Positions 10,441 through 19,934 of a stretch of DNA of 64,000 nt are shown here, piece by piece. The notes below the pieces were generated by a model. That model saw only the letters and a program-made list of their open reading frames with translations. It was not told the origin of the DNA and made no database searches. The stretch covers positions 1-64,000 of the forward strand of contig CAMQXY010000002.1 in assembly GCA_947039005.1 (NCBI GenBank), read 5' to 3'. The DNA comes from an uncultured Photobacterium sp. (lineage in GTDB: Bacteria; Pseudomonadota; Gammaproteobacteria; Enterobacterales; Vibrionaceae). The first letter of the stretch is position 1, and every line of letters starts with the position of its first letter. A program made the translations under genes and the position numbers.

Positions 10441-10485
10441 AAATAAAAAAGCCCAACGGCAAAGCTTACGCTGTGCCACTGGGCT
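10441..10485 (-). terminator. Terminator after the nhaA / small-protein unit
   Basis: On the minus strand the arms AGCCC/GGGCT plus an inner GGCAAAGC/GCTGTGCC stem (one mismatch) are followed by a T run (10444-10450). It separates nhaA and the 79-residue gene from nhaR. Confidence 0.85.
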
Positions 10486-10546
10486 GTTCAATGTTTGACG
10501 ACATAATTTATAATAAAATCAAACCAAGATCGTCTTTGAGTTGCAA

Positions 10547-10786
10547 TTAACGTTGCAGTCGTTCTAAGTTACGTACCCGCTCACCACCACGCTGTTCTAA
10601 CGCACGTTGGCGAAATGAGCTTTCACGTACTGTAGGCGTTTTTACTGCTAGCGCTTTAGCATCGTTGATCCCTTGTAAGTATGCTTGGCATAACTCAGAA
10701 CGGTCACCATTGATACACTGCTGATAGTTTGCAGCAACACTTGGTAGTGAAAATAAACACGTAATAACAACTAACAACGTTTTCAT
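10547..10786 (-). CDS. Small predicted secreted protein, nhaA-linked, function unknown
   Basis: I do not recognise this 79-residue protein. It has a clear signal peptide (MKTLLVVITCLFSLPSVAA, cleavage likely after about residue 19). A short mature domain follows with two cysteines ten residues apart (QQCINGDRSELCQAYLQG) and an Arg/Glu-rich tail (RQRALEQRGGERVRNLERLQR). It begins one base after the nhaA stop and precedes a terminator, so it is cotranscribed with the Na+/H+ antiporter and probably translationally coupled. The cysteines could form a periplasmic disulfide. The placement suggests a link to Na+ or pH stress, but that is inference only. Confidence 0.7.
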   Translation of the reverse strand: MKTLLVVITCLFSLPSVAANYQQCINGDRSELCQAYLQGINDAKALAVKTPTVRESSFRQRALEQRGGERVRNLERLQR

Positions 10787-10787
10787 A

Positions 10788-11945
10788 TTACACCTCTGAT
10801 TTAGGTAATGTCTTACTCAACATGATGTAACCGGCAACAGCTGCGATAGTCGAACCTAATAAGATCCCAAGTCGTGAATAAGTCGCAAAGCTCTCATCAG
10901 CACCAACAAACGCCAGTGATGAGATGAAAATCGACATCGTAAAGCCGATACCACATAGGACGGAGACTGCAAAAATATGTTTGAAGTTAATCCCATCAGG
11001 TAATTTAGCTAAGCCAGTTTTAACGGCAATGAAACATGCAGTAAATATGCCGACTGGTTTACCAATAAATAATCCGGCAGCAATACCGACAGGTAACATT
11101 GATGATAAGCTCGCCAATGACACACCTGTTAGTGAAATACCCGCATTAGCAAAAGCAAATAATGGCAAGATTAGGAATGCTACATAAGGATGTAAAGCAT
11201 GCTCAATCGTTTTAAGTGGTGAATGTGTATCTGAACGACCATCTTTACCCGCTAATGGTACAGCGAAGCCTAATACCACACCCGCCAACGTTGCGTGAAC
11301 ACCTGATTGCAGCACGCTGAACCATAAAATAGCACCGACAATTAAATATAGTGGGATACTGGTGATGTTCTTCAAGTTCATAATAACCAGTGTTGCCGTT
11401 GCTGCAAAAGCGACTACTAATGCAATCGTCGATATATCAGAGCTATAGAATAAAGCAATGATTACAATCACACCTAAGTCATCAATAATAGCCAGCGCTA
11501 ATAAGAATACTTTTAAACTAACAGGTACTCGTTTACCCAGTAATGCCATCACACCTAATGCAAAAGCAATATCAGTTGCAGCAGGAATTGCCCAACCTTT
11601 GACTGCCATCGGATCGCCATAATTAAACGCCGTATAAATTAATGCAGGCGCAATCATTCCACCAACAGCGGCAATGGCAGGAAATATCGCTTTTTCCTTG
11701 GTATTAAGTGCGCCTTCAATAAGCTCACGTTTAACTTCTAATCCGATTAAAAAGAAGAAAATAGCCATTAAGCCATCATTGATCCAGTGAGCAACAGATA
11801 GCCCACCAATGTAACTATGTAACGTTTCGGTATACACAGATGCCAACGGTGAGTTAGCAATGACCATTGCAATTAATGCAGCGATGATAAGAATAATACC
11901 GCCAGCTGATTCTAATTTAAGAAACTTACGAATAGCATCGGTCAT
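10788..11945 (-). CDS. nhaA: Na+/H+ antiporter NhaA
   Basis: Inner-membrane electrogenic antiporter exporting one Na+ for two H+. The 385-residue protein has about 12 membrane segments. The ion-binding aspartates are D125 in [11 protein letters not shown] and D155/D156 in [10 protein letters not shown], equal to D133, D163 and D164 of E. coli. The pH-sensing histidine is in [11 protein letters not shown] good ribosome-binding site (AAGGAG) precedes the ATG. It is followed after one base by a small secreted-protein gene and then nhaR, an insertion relative to the adjacent nhaA-nhaR pair of E. coli. Confidence 0.97.
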   Translation of the reverse strand: MTDAIRKFLKLESAGGIILIIAALIAMVIANSPLASVYTETLHSYIGGLSVAHWINDGLMAIFFFLIGLEVKRELIEGALNTKEKAIFPAIAAVGGMIAPALIYTAFNYGDPMAVKGWAIPAATDIAFALGVMALLGKRVPVSLKVFLLALAIIDDLGVIVIIALFYSSDISTIALVVAFAATATLVIMNLKNITSIPLYLIVGAILWFSVLQSGVHATLAGVVLGFAVPLAGKDGRSDTHSPLKTIEHALHPYVAFLILPLFAFANAGISLTGVSLASLSSMLPVGIAAGLFIGKPVGIFTACFIAVKTGLAKLPDGINFKHIFAVSVLCGIGFTMSIFISSLAFVGADESFATYSRLGILLGSTIAAVAGYIMLSKTLPKSEV

Positions 11946-12461
11946 CGACCGTCACTCCTTTAACTATATTATCCACGCGATCCAAGCTGCTTTACTTACT
12001 AAGGGTAGCAACATACTTGGTCATCTCAATTAAATTTAGTGTAAACGTCAGACTTACAAACTGAACAATCGTTTGTATAGATACAACTACTCGGTTTTAC
12101 CGAGTAGTTGTATCTATACCGCTACTATATCCGCATTGTTAATTCAGTTCCATGCATCAGGTTTATACTAAAAACAAAAAAAATAGCAAAATTTTACTTT
12201 AAATAACCATATATCTATAATTTTTAACTCTAAAAACTAAAATCATTAAAAACTAATTAGAAACAATCTACTAGGTCATATTAATGCAACCTGACATTGT
12301 GCAATTTAATCGTTTGCCCTCTCATTTTACTGACAAAGCCCATACAAATATTCATTTATGACACTCAGTGTAATATTTCTGAAATATAACCAAACTACTA
12401 TTCACGCAGATTTCAACAAAATGACACCCAAACGACATATTCCTGTCATGGAGAAATGATT
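11946..12461. other. Divergent intergenic region nhaA / nptA
   Basis: About 516 bp of AT-rich DNA between divergent transporter genes, presumably holding both promoters. The only strong structure I see is the 20-bp perfect inverted repeat at 12075-12119. No small gene with a convincing ribosome-binding site was found. Confidence 0.6.
12075..12119. repeat. Perfect 20-bp inverted repeat with 5-base loop
   Basis: The arm 12075-12094 (GTATAGATACAACTACTCGG) is the exact reverse complement of 12100-12119, around the loop TTTTA. No T run follows on either strand, and it lies between two divergent genes, upstream of both, so it is not placed like a terminator. It could be a protein-binding site, a cruciform or a transcribed hairpin. 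Confidence 0.9.
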
Positions 12462-13604
12462 ATGACTACCCAAGCCACTACTGCTGCATCTAAGTTCAGC
12501 TCTATGCGTTGGGTCCGCTGGGCCAACCTAGCGTTCATGCTATATTTGTTACTCGTTGCTGTATCTATGGTCAGCGGCGGTTTTAAATGGTCTGTAGGCG
12601 AGCAAGCAAAAACATTATTTGAATTTGCCTCTCACCCAGTTGCAGGCTTAATGATTGGTTTAATTGCCACAGCACTTATTCAATCATCAAGTACTGTAAC
12701 CTCAATTATTGTTGGTTTGGTAGCCGGTGGTTTACCTGTAGAAACGGCGATTCCAATGGTAATGGGTGCCAATATCGGTACCACATTAACAAATACGTTA
12801 GTTAGTTTAGGTCATGCTCGTTGTAAAGAAGAATTCCGTCGCGCATTTGCAAGTGCTACGGTACACGATTTCTTTAACTTATTAGCCGTTGCCATTTTCT
12901 TACCATTGGAAATGATGTTTGGTATTCTTGATAAGTTATCAGGTTGGTTAGTCTCACCGTTCTTAAAAGCGGGCGATATGAGCATGAGCGGCATGGATTT
13001 CATGAAGCCGTTAACTGAACCTGCAGTTAATTTAGTAAAAGGTCCACTAGAAGTATTTGGTCAAAACGGTGGTTTTGGTCTAATCATCCTAGGTATTGCG
13101 TTGATTTTTGTCTCTATTACGCTAATGGGTCGTCTAATGCGAGGCCTAATGGTTGGCCGTGCACGTGATATTCTAAAGAACGCTATTGGTCGCGGTCCAT
13201 TACATGGTATTGCTTCAGGTACAGCGGTAACAGTTCTTGTACAGTCATCATCAACAACAACAAGTTTGATGGTACCGCTAGTAGGTACAGGTGTATTAAC
13301 AGTTCGTGAAGTGTATCCGTTCACCCTTGGTGCAAACATCGGTACTTGTATCACTGCACTACTGGCTGCAACCGCAGTATCGGGTGATCATTCAGTGTTT
13401 GCACTACAGATTGCACTAGTACACTTCTGCTTTAACGTGTTAGCGACAGTATTGATTTACGGTGTACCGTTCTTACGTGAAATTCCACTTAAGTGCGCGT
13501 TCTTCCTTAGCGATTTAGCAACGAAGAACAAAGCCGCTGTTGCGGGTTACCTTGGCCTAGTATTCATTGCTATCCCAGGTTCAATCCTAGCGTTTACTGC
13601 TTAA
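12462..13604 (+). CDS. nptA: Na+/phosphate cotransporter, NptA type (PNaS family)
   Basis: Sodium-coupled phosphate uptake protein of the inner membrane, similar to Vibrio cholerae NptA and animal type II Na/Pi cotransporters. The 380-residue protein contains the two inverted-repeat signatures of the family, ALIQSSSTVTS near residue 70 and VLVQSSSTTTS near residue 260, and two GANIGT motifs. I chose the ATG at 12462, since the GGAG at 12450-12453 is eight bases away; the ATG at 12456 would be only two bases away. It is followed by a strong terminator and convergent thyA. Confidence 0.9.
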   Translation: MTTQATTAASKFSSMRWVRWANLAFMLYLLLVAVSMVSGGFKWSVGEQAKTLFEFASHPVAGLMIGLIATALIQSSSTVTSIIVGLVAGGLPVETAIPMVMGANIGTTLTNTLVSLGHARCKEEFRRAFASATVHDFFNLLAVAIFLPLEMMFGILDKLSGWLVSPFLKAGDMSMSGMDFMKPLTEPAVNLVKGPLEVFGQNGGFGLIILGIALIFVSITLMGRLMRGLMVGRARDILKNAIGRGPLHGIASGTAVTVLVQSSSTTTSLMVPLVGTGVLTVREVYPFTLGANIGTCITALLAATAVSGDHSVFALQIALVHFCFNVLATVLIYGVPFLREIPLKCAFFLSDLATKNKAAVAGYLGLVFIAIPGSILAFTA

Positions 13605-13636
13605 TCGTTACGCTGAGTTAAATAGCACAGTTAAAT

Positions 13637-13672
13637 AAAAAGCCCCGCACAAGCAATTGTGCGGGGCTTTTT
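13637..13672. terminator. Bidirectional terminator, nptA / thyA
   Basis: Perfect 16-bp stem (core GCCCCGCACAA / TTGTGCGGGGC) with loop GCAA and T runs on both strands, between convergent genes. Confidence 0.95.
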
Positions 13673-13728
13673 GTTATCTCTAATTTACCATCAATAAATT
13701 ATGGTCATCGAGCTAGATAATCGTATTG

Positions 13729-14580
13729 TTATACCGAGAATGGGTATTGAATTGGCGCATGATGCTCATAACCCACCACCTCAAAATCATCTAAGGTTAC
13801 CCATGTTTCTAAATCTTCTAACGAAGTGATCTTAGGGTTGATAATTAATTGTGGCGATGCAAATGGCGTGCGTGTTAATTGCTCATCACGCATTAATGGC
13901 AATTGATCTTCATAAATATGAGCATTAATGATTTTATGGTAAGCCTGACCCGGTTTGTTACCCGTAATTTGAGCCATTAACGCAAGTAACGTAAACACTT
14001 GAACTTGATTGAAATTAAGCCCTAGCGGCACATCACAAGAACGTTGAGCACTGGTGAGATACAAAGTATCCCCTAGTAATGAAAACGTATGAGTGTGCAT
14101 ACACGGACGTAAACAACCCATATCAAACTCACCCGGATTATAAAACGTCAAAATTTCACCGCGATCATCAATTCCTTTGGTTAAGTCATCAACAATCTTT
14201 TTTAGTTGATCGATAACTGTACCATCCGCTTTTTGCCAGCGACGACCTTGAACACCATAGACACGCCCCATATCATCTTCACCCTTACGGTGCGGATTAT
14301 CGAGCCATGCTTGGTTATCATTGGCATTGGCGTTCCATGTATTACAACCAATCGCACGAAATTGAGCCGCATTATCATAGCCGCGCAAATAACCCAGTAA
14401 TTCAGCAATCGCTGCTTTCCAAAAGCTTTTTCGAGTAGTGATCAATGGAAATTGATTATTAGCAACATCATAGGTTAAATCGGCATTAATAACCGTTAGA
14501 CAACGTTTCCCTGTACGCTCATTCTCAATCCATACACCATCATCAACAATTCGCTGACATAACGCTAAGTACTGTTTCAT
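13729..14580 (-). CDS. thyA: Thymidylate synthase
   Basis: Makes dTMP from dUMP with methylene-tetrahydrofolate. The 283-residue protein begins [20 protein letters not shown]. The catalytic cysteine is C160 ([10 protein letters not shown]), and the dUMP-binding block is [19 protein letters not shown] start at the ATG at 14580; an upstream in-frame extension of 11 codons is not family-like. It is of the Vibrio type, longer than the 264-residue E. coli enzyme. In E. coli lgt directly precedes thyA; here a TauE-type permease gene lies there instead. Confidence 0.97.
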   Translation of the reverse strand: MKQYLALCQRIVDDGVWIENERTGKRCLTVINADLTYDVANNQFPLITTRKSFWKAAIAELLGYLRGYDNAAQFRAIGCNTWNANANDNQAWLDNPHRKGEDDMGRVYGVQGRRWQKADGTVIDQLKKIVDDLTKGIDDRGEILTFYNPGEFDMGCLRPCMHTHTFSLLGDTLYLTSAQRSCDVPLGLNFNQVQVFTLLALMAQITGNKPGQAYHKIINAHIYEDQLPLMRDEQLTRTPFASPQLIINPKITSLEDLETWVTLDDFEVVGYEHHAPIQYPFSV

Positions 14581-14601
14581 CGTCCTACCCGTTAAATTAA
14601 T

Positions 14602-14625
14602 GACGCCCAGCAAAAGCTAGGCGTC
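14602..14625. terminator. Weak hairpin between TauE gene and thyA
   Basis: GACGCCCAGC / GCTAGGCGTC stem with one mismatch and loop AAAA. There is no good T run, so it may be an attenuator or a processing hairpin and not a true terminator. Confidence 0.45.
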
Positions 14626-14680
14626 TAAAGTCGTTACTTTTAATTCTATCAGAAGATAACTGACTTAAAGCTAGCCAATA

Positions 14681-15484
14681 TCAACTCATGAACATTTTAA
14701 TACTGATAATCAACAGCAGTATGGCAAACATCTTTTTAAGAGTTGCAGTGGGTAAACGTGTCACCAATGCAGCCCCATAGCGGGTGGTGATCATTGAGGT
14801 AGCAGCAATACCCACTAATGCAGGTAAATAAACATAGCCAACACTGTAAGCAGGTAAATCAGCACTGCCGACGCCAGCAAAAATAAACCCAATCATGCCT
14901 GAGACAGCAATAAGAAAACCGACTAACGATGCCGAGCCAATCGCACGACGCATTTCAATCCCAAAATAACTCAAATATGGCACCGTTAATGAACCGCCAC
15001 CAATACCAGCTAAACTCGATAATAATCCGATCACACAACCACCAGCAGCCGATGCTAGTGCACTAGGCAATGGTCGAGAATGGGTGACTCGTAGCGATAA
15101 CATCATTTGTAATGCTAATAACAACACAATTACCGCAAACACTTTCGGTAGATATTGCGCTGGTACTAATTCAGCCACCACACTACCACCAAGCCCCCCA
15201 ATAATGATCCCTGGTGCCAACACTTTAACCACTGAAAAATCAACATTTCCCAATCTAAAGTGATTGCGAGCAGAGGCCATTGAAGTCATCACAATACTGG
15301 CTAATGACGTTGCTAAAGCAATATGCATTAACATTGATGGCGCAATACCCGCTTGCGGTAACAACCACACCAATGCTGGTACTACCAATAAACCACCACC
15401 AATCCCAAGTAACCCAGCTAATAAACCCACCACTGAGCCTAAAATTAAGCACATCGAAAAAAGCCACATCATGCTTTCATGCAT
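14681..15484 (-). CDS. TauE/SafE (DUF81) family permease
   Basis: Predicted inner-membrane transporter of the sulfite/sulfonate exporter superfamily; the substrate cannot be assigned. The 267-residue protein has about eight hydrophobic segments and the two-fold family signature, GLLAGLLGIGGGLLVVPAL near residue 25 and GLLSSLAGIGGGSLTVPYLS near residue 160. I start at the ATG at 15484, with GGG eight bases upstream; the GTG two codons earlier sits too close to that site. It lies 37 bp after ptsP and 100 bp before thyA, so it is probably in an operon with ptsP and perhaps rppH. Confidence 0.85.
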   Translation of the reverse strand: MHESMMWLFSMCLILGSVVGLLAGLLGIGGGLLVVPALVWLLPQAGIAPSMLMHIALATSLASIVMTSMASARNHFRLGNVDFSVVKVLAPGIIIGGLGGSVVAELVPAQYLPKVFAVIVLLLALQMMLSLRVTHSRPLPSALASAAGGCVIGLLSSLAGIGGGSLTVPYLSYFGIEMRRAIGSASLVGFLIAVSGMIGFIFAGVGSADLPAYSVGYVYLPALVGIAATSMITTRYGAALVTRLPTATLKKMFAILLLIISIKMFMS

Positions 15485-15521
15485 ATTCACTACCCATTAA
15501 ATTTTTCAATATACACCACCA

Positions 15522-17780
15522 TTATTTATTACCCGCTCGAATAAAGCCGCCCAGTTGATGCTGTTCAATAAATGCCGTTGTTAATTTACGCACATCATCA
15601 GCAACATCGACCTGTAGCACCTGAGTCGCCAATAATGTCATATCAGCACCATTAATGTGCCGCAAAATATATTTAATTTTGGCGACATTACGCGCATTCA
15701 TACTCAATGAACGATAGCCCATCCCGACTAACAATAATGCCCCAACAGGATCCCCCGCCAATTCACCGCAGACACACACTGGTAATTGATATTTTTCAGC
15801 ACTATCAACAATATGTTTTAACGCATGTAACACTGCGGGATGGAGTGCATCATAAACACTGGCTACTCGCGCATTATTACGATCAACGGCCAATAAATAT
15901 TGGGTTAAATCATTGCTCCCCACCGAGATAAAATCAACCCGACCTACTAACGCTTGGAGTTGATATAACATCGACGGCACTTCAATCATGATCCCAATTC
16001 GCGGCTTATGCAGTTGTTGTCCAGCAGCTAATGCTGTTTGGGCAACATCGGCATACGCACGTTCAATAATCGCCTTGGCATCATCCAGTTCATTAATCCC
16101 TGAAATCATCGGCAATAAAATATCCATATTATCCAAGCCAATACTTGCTCGTAACATTGCTCGTACTTGGATCATGAATATTTCAGGATGATCGAGTGTA
16201 AACCGAATCCCGCGCCAGCCAAGAAAAGGATTATCTTCTTCAATCGAGAGGTAAGGTAAGGGTTTATCACCACCAATATCTAAGGTACGCATCACCACAG
16301 GTTGATGAGGGTAAGTGTGTAAAATGGTACGATATTGGTTAATTTGATCTTCTTCAGAAGGAAAACTTCGTTGAAGCAAAAAGGGCACTTCGGTACGATA
16401 TAAGCCAACGCCATCAATACCTTTATTTAACGCTAAATGCGAATCAGCACTTAATCCAGCGTTAATATGTACCATAATTCGTTGCTGATCTTTGGTCACT
16501 GCATGTTGTTGTTGATCACCTTCGACGATCTTTTCCAATTCATTGTCTTCACGCAGTAAACGTCGATATTCCGCTAATACATGCCGATTAGGGTTTACCA
16601 ATAAATCACCACGGTAACCATCAACTACGACTACATTGTTGTGTACTGTATGGGGTGTGAAATCAACGCCCATAATAGTAGGTATACCTAATGCACGCGA
16701 TAAAATAGCCGCATGAGAATTAGCGGCACCGTCTTGTGCAACTACCGCGGCAAGCTTACCTATTGGTACTGTTGCCAACATCGCCGCGGTTAATTCTCGA
16801 GTTAAAAGAACAATAGGCTCATCCCATTGCTGCTCATTAGGCTTATCATCACATAAAAAATACAGCAACCGTTGTCCTAATTCACGAATATCCCGCGCAC
16901 GTTCTTTAAGGTATTGATCTTTCATATTCGCAAAACGGTTAGAATAAGCTTCAACCACTTGTCGAATCGCCCATTCCGCTTGATCGCCAGCATCGATCCG
17001 CGCTTTAAGATCTTTTCTTAATAACGGATCATTAAGTAAATGACTAAATAAATCAAAAATAGCGAGGGTTTCTTTTTGTAAGTCACTATCAAAACGCTTA
17101 CGTAAACGACGAAATTCTTTACCTGCAGAATCAATCGCAATTGTTAATCGTTCTTGCTCTGTATGTATATTTAAACATGATGCGGGCGCAACATGTTCTA
17201 ATAGTGGCTGAGTATCATCCCACCATGCTTTCGCAATAGCGACACCACTTGAAGCTGCTGAACCGGTTAAATGAAGACGATTACCTTTCTCAAACCACAT
17301 TCCTTGCGCTTTAGCGTGCGCTAAAATACCTGCTAACTGGGCAGCAAGTGTGACTAAAAAAGATTCTTCACTCTCAGTAAATTCACGCTGCTCGCGTTGT
17401 TGAACCACAATAACGCCCAAGACCTGACGCTGATGAATAATTGGGGTGCCAAAAAAGGATCGAAAAGATTCCTCTCCGATCCCTGGTAGGTGTTTGAAAC
17501 GGGGGTGTATATGGGCATCTGCAATATTTAATGGCTCGGCTCGTTGACCCACTAACCCTACTAATCCTTGATCAAAGCGTAAACTGATACGCCGCCGAGA
17601 TTTATTCAATCCCTGTGTCGCCATCAAGTTATAAACCTGACGCTGATGATCAGCAATGTACACCGAACAACAATCGGTCTTCATTACCAGAGTAGTATTT
17701 GATACCAATTGATCTAATGCATCAATCAATGTGTGAGCGCTGACAACCTTGTCAACAATTTCTCTTAGCTGTGTCAGCAT
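15522..17780 (-). CDS. ptsP: Phosphoenolpyruvate-protein phosphotransferase PtsP (EI-Ntr)
   Basis: First enzyme of the nitrogen-related phosphotransferase system; it passes phosphate from PEP to NPr. The 752-residue protein has an N-terminal GAF domain (about residues 18-155) typical of EI-Ntr, a linker, the phosphohistidine motif GAANSHAAILSRALGIPTIMG near residue 355, and the PEP-binding C-terminal domain (GLYRTEVPFL, GSNDLTQYLLAVDRNNARV, VCGELAGDP). Length matches E. coli PtsP (748). It follows rppH by 44 bp, the usual rppH-ptsP pair. In E. coli the GAF domain senses glutamine, relevant to the two glutamate synthases here (inference). Confidence 0.96.
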   Translation of the reverse strand: MLTQLREIVDKVVSAHTLIDALDQLVSNTTLVMKTDCCSVYIADHQRQVYNLMATQGLNKSRRRISLRFDQGLVGLVGQRAEPLNIADAHIHPRFKHLPGIGEESFRSFFGTPIIHQRQVLGVIVVQQREQREFTESEESFLVTLAAQLAGILAHAKAQGMWFEKGNRLHLTGSAASSGVAIAKAWWDDTQPLLEHVAPASCLNIHTEQERLTIAIDSAGKEFRRLRKRFDSDLQKETLAIFDLFSHLLNDPLLRKDLKARIDAGDQAEWAIRQVVEAYSNRFANMKDQYLKERARDIRELGQRLLYFLCDDKPNEQQWDEPIVLLTRELTAAMLATVPIGKLAAVVAQDGAANSHAAILSRALGIPTIMGVDFTPHTVHNNVVVVDGYRGDLLVNPNRHVLAEYRRLLREDNELEKIVEGDQQQHAVTKDQQRIMVHINAGLSADSHLALNKGIDGVGLYRTEVPFLLQRSFPSEEDQINQYRTILHTYPHQPVVMRTLDIGGDKPLPYLSIEEDNPFLGWRGIRFTLDHPEIFMIQVRAMLRASIGLDNMDILLPMISGINELDDAKAIIERAYADVAQTALAAGQQLHKPRIGIMIEVPSMLYQLQALVGRVDFISVGSNDLTQYLLAVDRNNARVASVYDALHPAVLHALKHIVDSAEKYQLPVCVCGELAGDPVGALLLVGMGYRSLSMNARNVAKIKYILRHINGADMTLLATQVLQVDVADDVRKLTTAFIEQHQLGGFIRAGNK

Positions 17781-17824
17781 AACGAGCCTTTAATTGTTCC
17801 CTGTGAGCCAATAACCTCTACTTG

Positions 17825-18349
17825 CTAGCCGCGCTTATTCTTAATGCGCTTAAATTTACGTTCTTTCCATTCTTTAAATGGCATCGCAACAGCTGCAAAT
17901 TCTTTTAAGGCACGACGATATACATCACGCTTAAAAGAGACAACCTGTCTTACTGGGTACCAATAACTTACCCAGCGCCAACCATCAAACTCTGGTGTAA
18001 CACCACGCTGCATATTGACCTTGGACTCATCGCATTCCAAACTCAGCAAAAACCATTTTTGCTTTTGACCGATACAAACAGGTTTTGAATCCCACCGTAC
18101 AAGACGCTTAGGTAATTTATAACGTAGCCAATGACGGCTTGACGCAATAATCCTGACATCTTTTTTGGTTAATCCTACTTCTTCATACAATTCGCGGTAC
18201 ATGGCTTGTTCAGGCGTTTCACCTTCATCAATACCACCTTGCGGAAACTGCCAAGAATGTTGTCCATATCGTCGAGCCCAAAATACCTGGCCATGGCCAT
18301 TGCAGATAACGATCCCTACATTAGGGCGGTATCCATCGCCATCAATCAC
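17825..18349 (-). CDS. rppH: RNA pyrophosphohydrolase RppH
   Basis: Nudix hydrolase that removes pyrophosphate from 5'-triphosphorylated mRNA and so triggers RNase E-dependent decay. The 174-residue protein begins [17 protein letters not shown] and carries the Nudix box [23 protein letters not shown] at about residues 38-60, broken here only by normal family variation. The tail is basic ([16 protein letters not shown]). It is the first gene of the rppH-ptsP-permease unit and is divergent from mutH across a long AT-rich spacer. Confidence 0.96.
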   Translation of the reverse strand: MIDGDGYRPNVGIVICNGHGQVFWARRYGQHSWQFPQGGIDEGETPEQAMYRELYEEVGLTKKDVRIIASSRHWLRYKLPKRLVRWDSKPVCIGQKQKWFLLSLECDESKVNMQRGVTPEFDGWRWVSYWYPVRQVVSFKRDVYRRALKEFAAVAMPFKEWKERKFKRIKNKRG

Positions 18350-19036
18350 TGGACGACCTCAAGTATAAATATCTATTAATAGTGATTTTTTCATAGTAGA
18401 CGGGATCGGTAAACAAACATTCATTAATATCTATAGGTTTTACACAATTTAACTGACATTCTGGATAACTTTGGCTCAATGATTAGTTTACAAACAGTCA
18501 AGTGAGACATACCCCACATTTATTCACTATTTCTGTGGATAGATTTGTGCAGAAACCTAAAAAAAGCCGATTACAGCTACTAACAATATCTTATAAATTG
18601 ATAACACCAGCAACATAAAATACTTTTTAACCTTTATAAACATAAAGATAAAAACAATATCAATCTATAATAAATTAAAATAAAGACAACTTTCACATCA
18701 CCAAAAAACGATCGGTTAAAGAATAATCAATAATGACTTTTGCTATAAAACCACCTCACCAACAACGAATAATAACTAATCATAGCGATTATTTTAACAC
18801 CTAATTACTGTATAAATATCCAGTTATATTACAGTGAAATATTTTCAAAAAAAAAGCTGTGGATATCTTTTTATTTTTATCTTAACGTTAAATAACCGTC
18901 GTCCATTGATTATCACTAAACACTGATAATCAATAAAACCATAAGATCAACCTCGATCCTCACACATGATCTAGTGATGATATGGTATTATTCAATTCTT
19001 CTCAGTCCTCAATATTACGGGTTATCGCGACGCTTT
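18350..19036. other. Long AT-rich divergent spacer, rppH / mutH
   Basis: About 690 bp with no convincing gene, RNA or terminator. Both divergent promoters must lie here. Two near-matches (8 of 9) to the DnaA box TTATCCACA occur on the minus strand around 18532-18541 and 18858-18866. The region is rich in short A/T runs. Confidence 0.5.
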
Positions 19037-19717
19037 ATGATCATCAAACCGATGCTACCCACACCAAAAACAGAAGCCGAATTACTCAATAGAGCCCAAC
19101 AATTGGCAGGGATGACATTGGGAGAATTAGCTTATATTGCTGGCATGATCCCACCACCAGATCTAAAGCGTGATAAAGGTTGGGTTGGACAATTACTAGA
19201 ATGGCATTTAGGTGCAACCGCTGGTAGCAAACCTGTACCCGATTTTATTGAACTTGGTATTGAACTAAAAACCATTCCTATTAGTTATCAAGGTAAGCCG
19301 TTAGAAACCACTTTTGTCTGTGTTGCGCCCTTAATTGGAGTTCAAGGTTTGCAATGGCAAACTAGTCATATTCGGCAAAAACTGGCACGAGTATTATGGG
19401 TACCCGTTGAAGGTGAACGTGATATTCCAGTTGAAGATCGTCATGTTGGTTCAGCCTTACTGTGGAGTCCAAATCAGCAAGAACAGCAACAATTGCAACA
19501 AGATTGGGAAGAGTTAATGGATATGATTGTATTAGGACAAGTGGAGAGCATTACCGCTCGTCATGGTGAAGTACTGCAATTACGTCCGAAAGCCGCTAAC
19601 AGTAAAGCACTCACCGAAGCGTATGGTGCAAATGGGCAACCCATTAAAACCTTACCGCGTGGTTTCTATTTAAAAAAACAATTTACCGCACAATTACTGC
19701 AACGACACTTTATTTAA
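19037..19717 (+). CDS. mutH: DNA mismatch repair endonuclease MutH
   Basis: Nicks the unmethylated strand at hemimethylated GATC sites in MutS/MutL-directed repair. The 226-residue protein carries the catalytic D-x(n)-E-x-K set in [13 protein letters not shown], followed by [25 protein letters not shown] and [11 protein letters not shown], all diagnostic of MutH. I start at the ATG at 19037 ([17 protein letters not shown]); the ATG at 19052 is equally possible, and 21 further upstream codons in frame are not family-like. Its presence implies Dam methylation in this organism. Confidence 0.95.
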   Translation: MIIKPMLPTPKTEAELLNRAQQLAGMTLGELAYIAGMIPPPDLKRDKGWVGQLLEWHLGATAGSKPVPDFIELGIELKTIPISYQGKPLETTFVCVAPLIGVQGLQWQTSHIRQKLARVLWVPVEGERDIPVEDRHVGSALLWSPNQQEQQQLQQDWEELMDMIVLGQVESITARHGEVLQLRPKAANSKALTEAYGANGQPIKTLPRGFYLKKQFTAQLLQRHFI

Positions 19718-19934
19718 ATATCAACACGAATGGTTAAAATATTAATACCATATCTTGTGCGCAAGTACATTCCAGCCCATTATCTGAAAATTCATCGTAG
19801 GGATCAATAAGACGTAATATCATGTGGTTAATAACATACGATTTAAGCATGTGTCATATCACAGTGACCAGCAACTCAAACGACAAAATAAACATTTATC
19901 GTTACCCTCATTATTAACAAGTACCAACGGTTAT

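Noticed and set aside
12421..12449. 11-base periodic TGACA / CGACA / TGTCA motifs before nptA, like a PhoB box
   Set aside because: Matches to the Pho box are poor and the last repeat overlaps the ribosome-binding region, leaving no space for a promoter.
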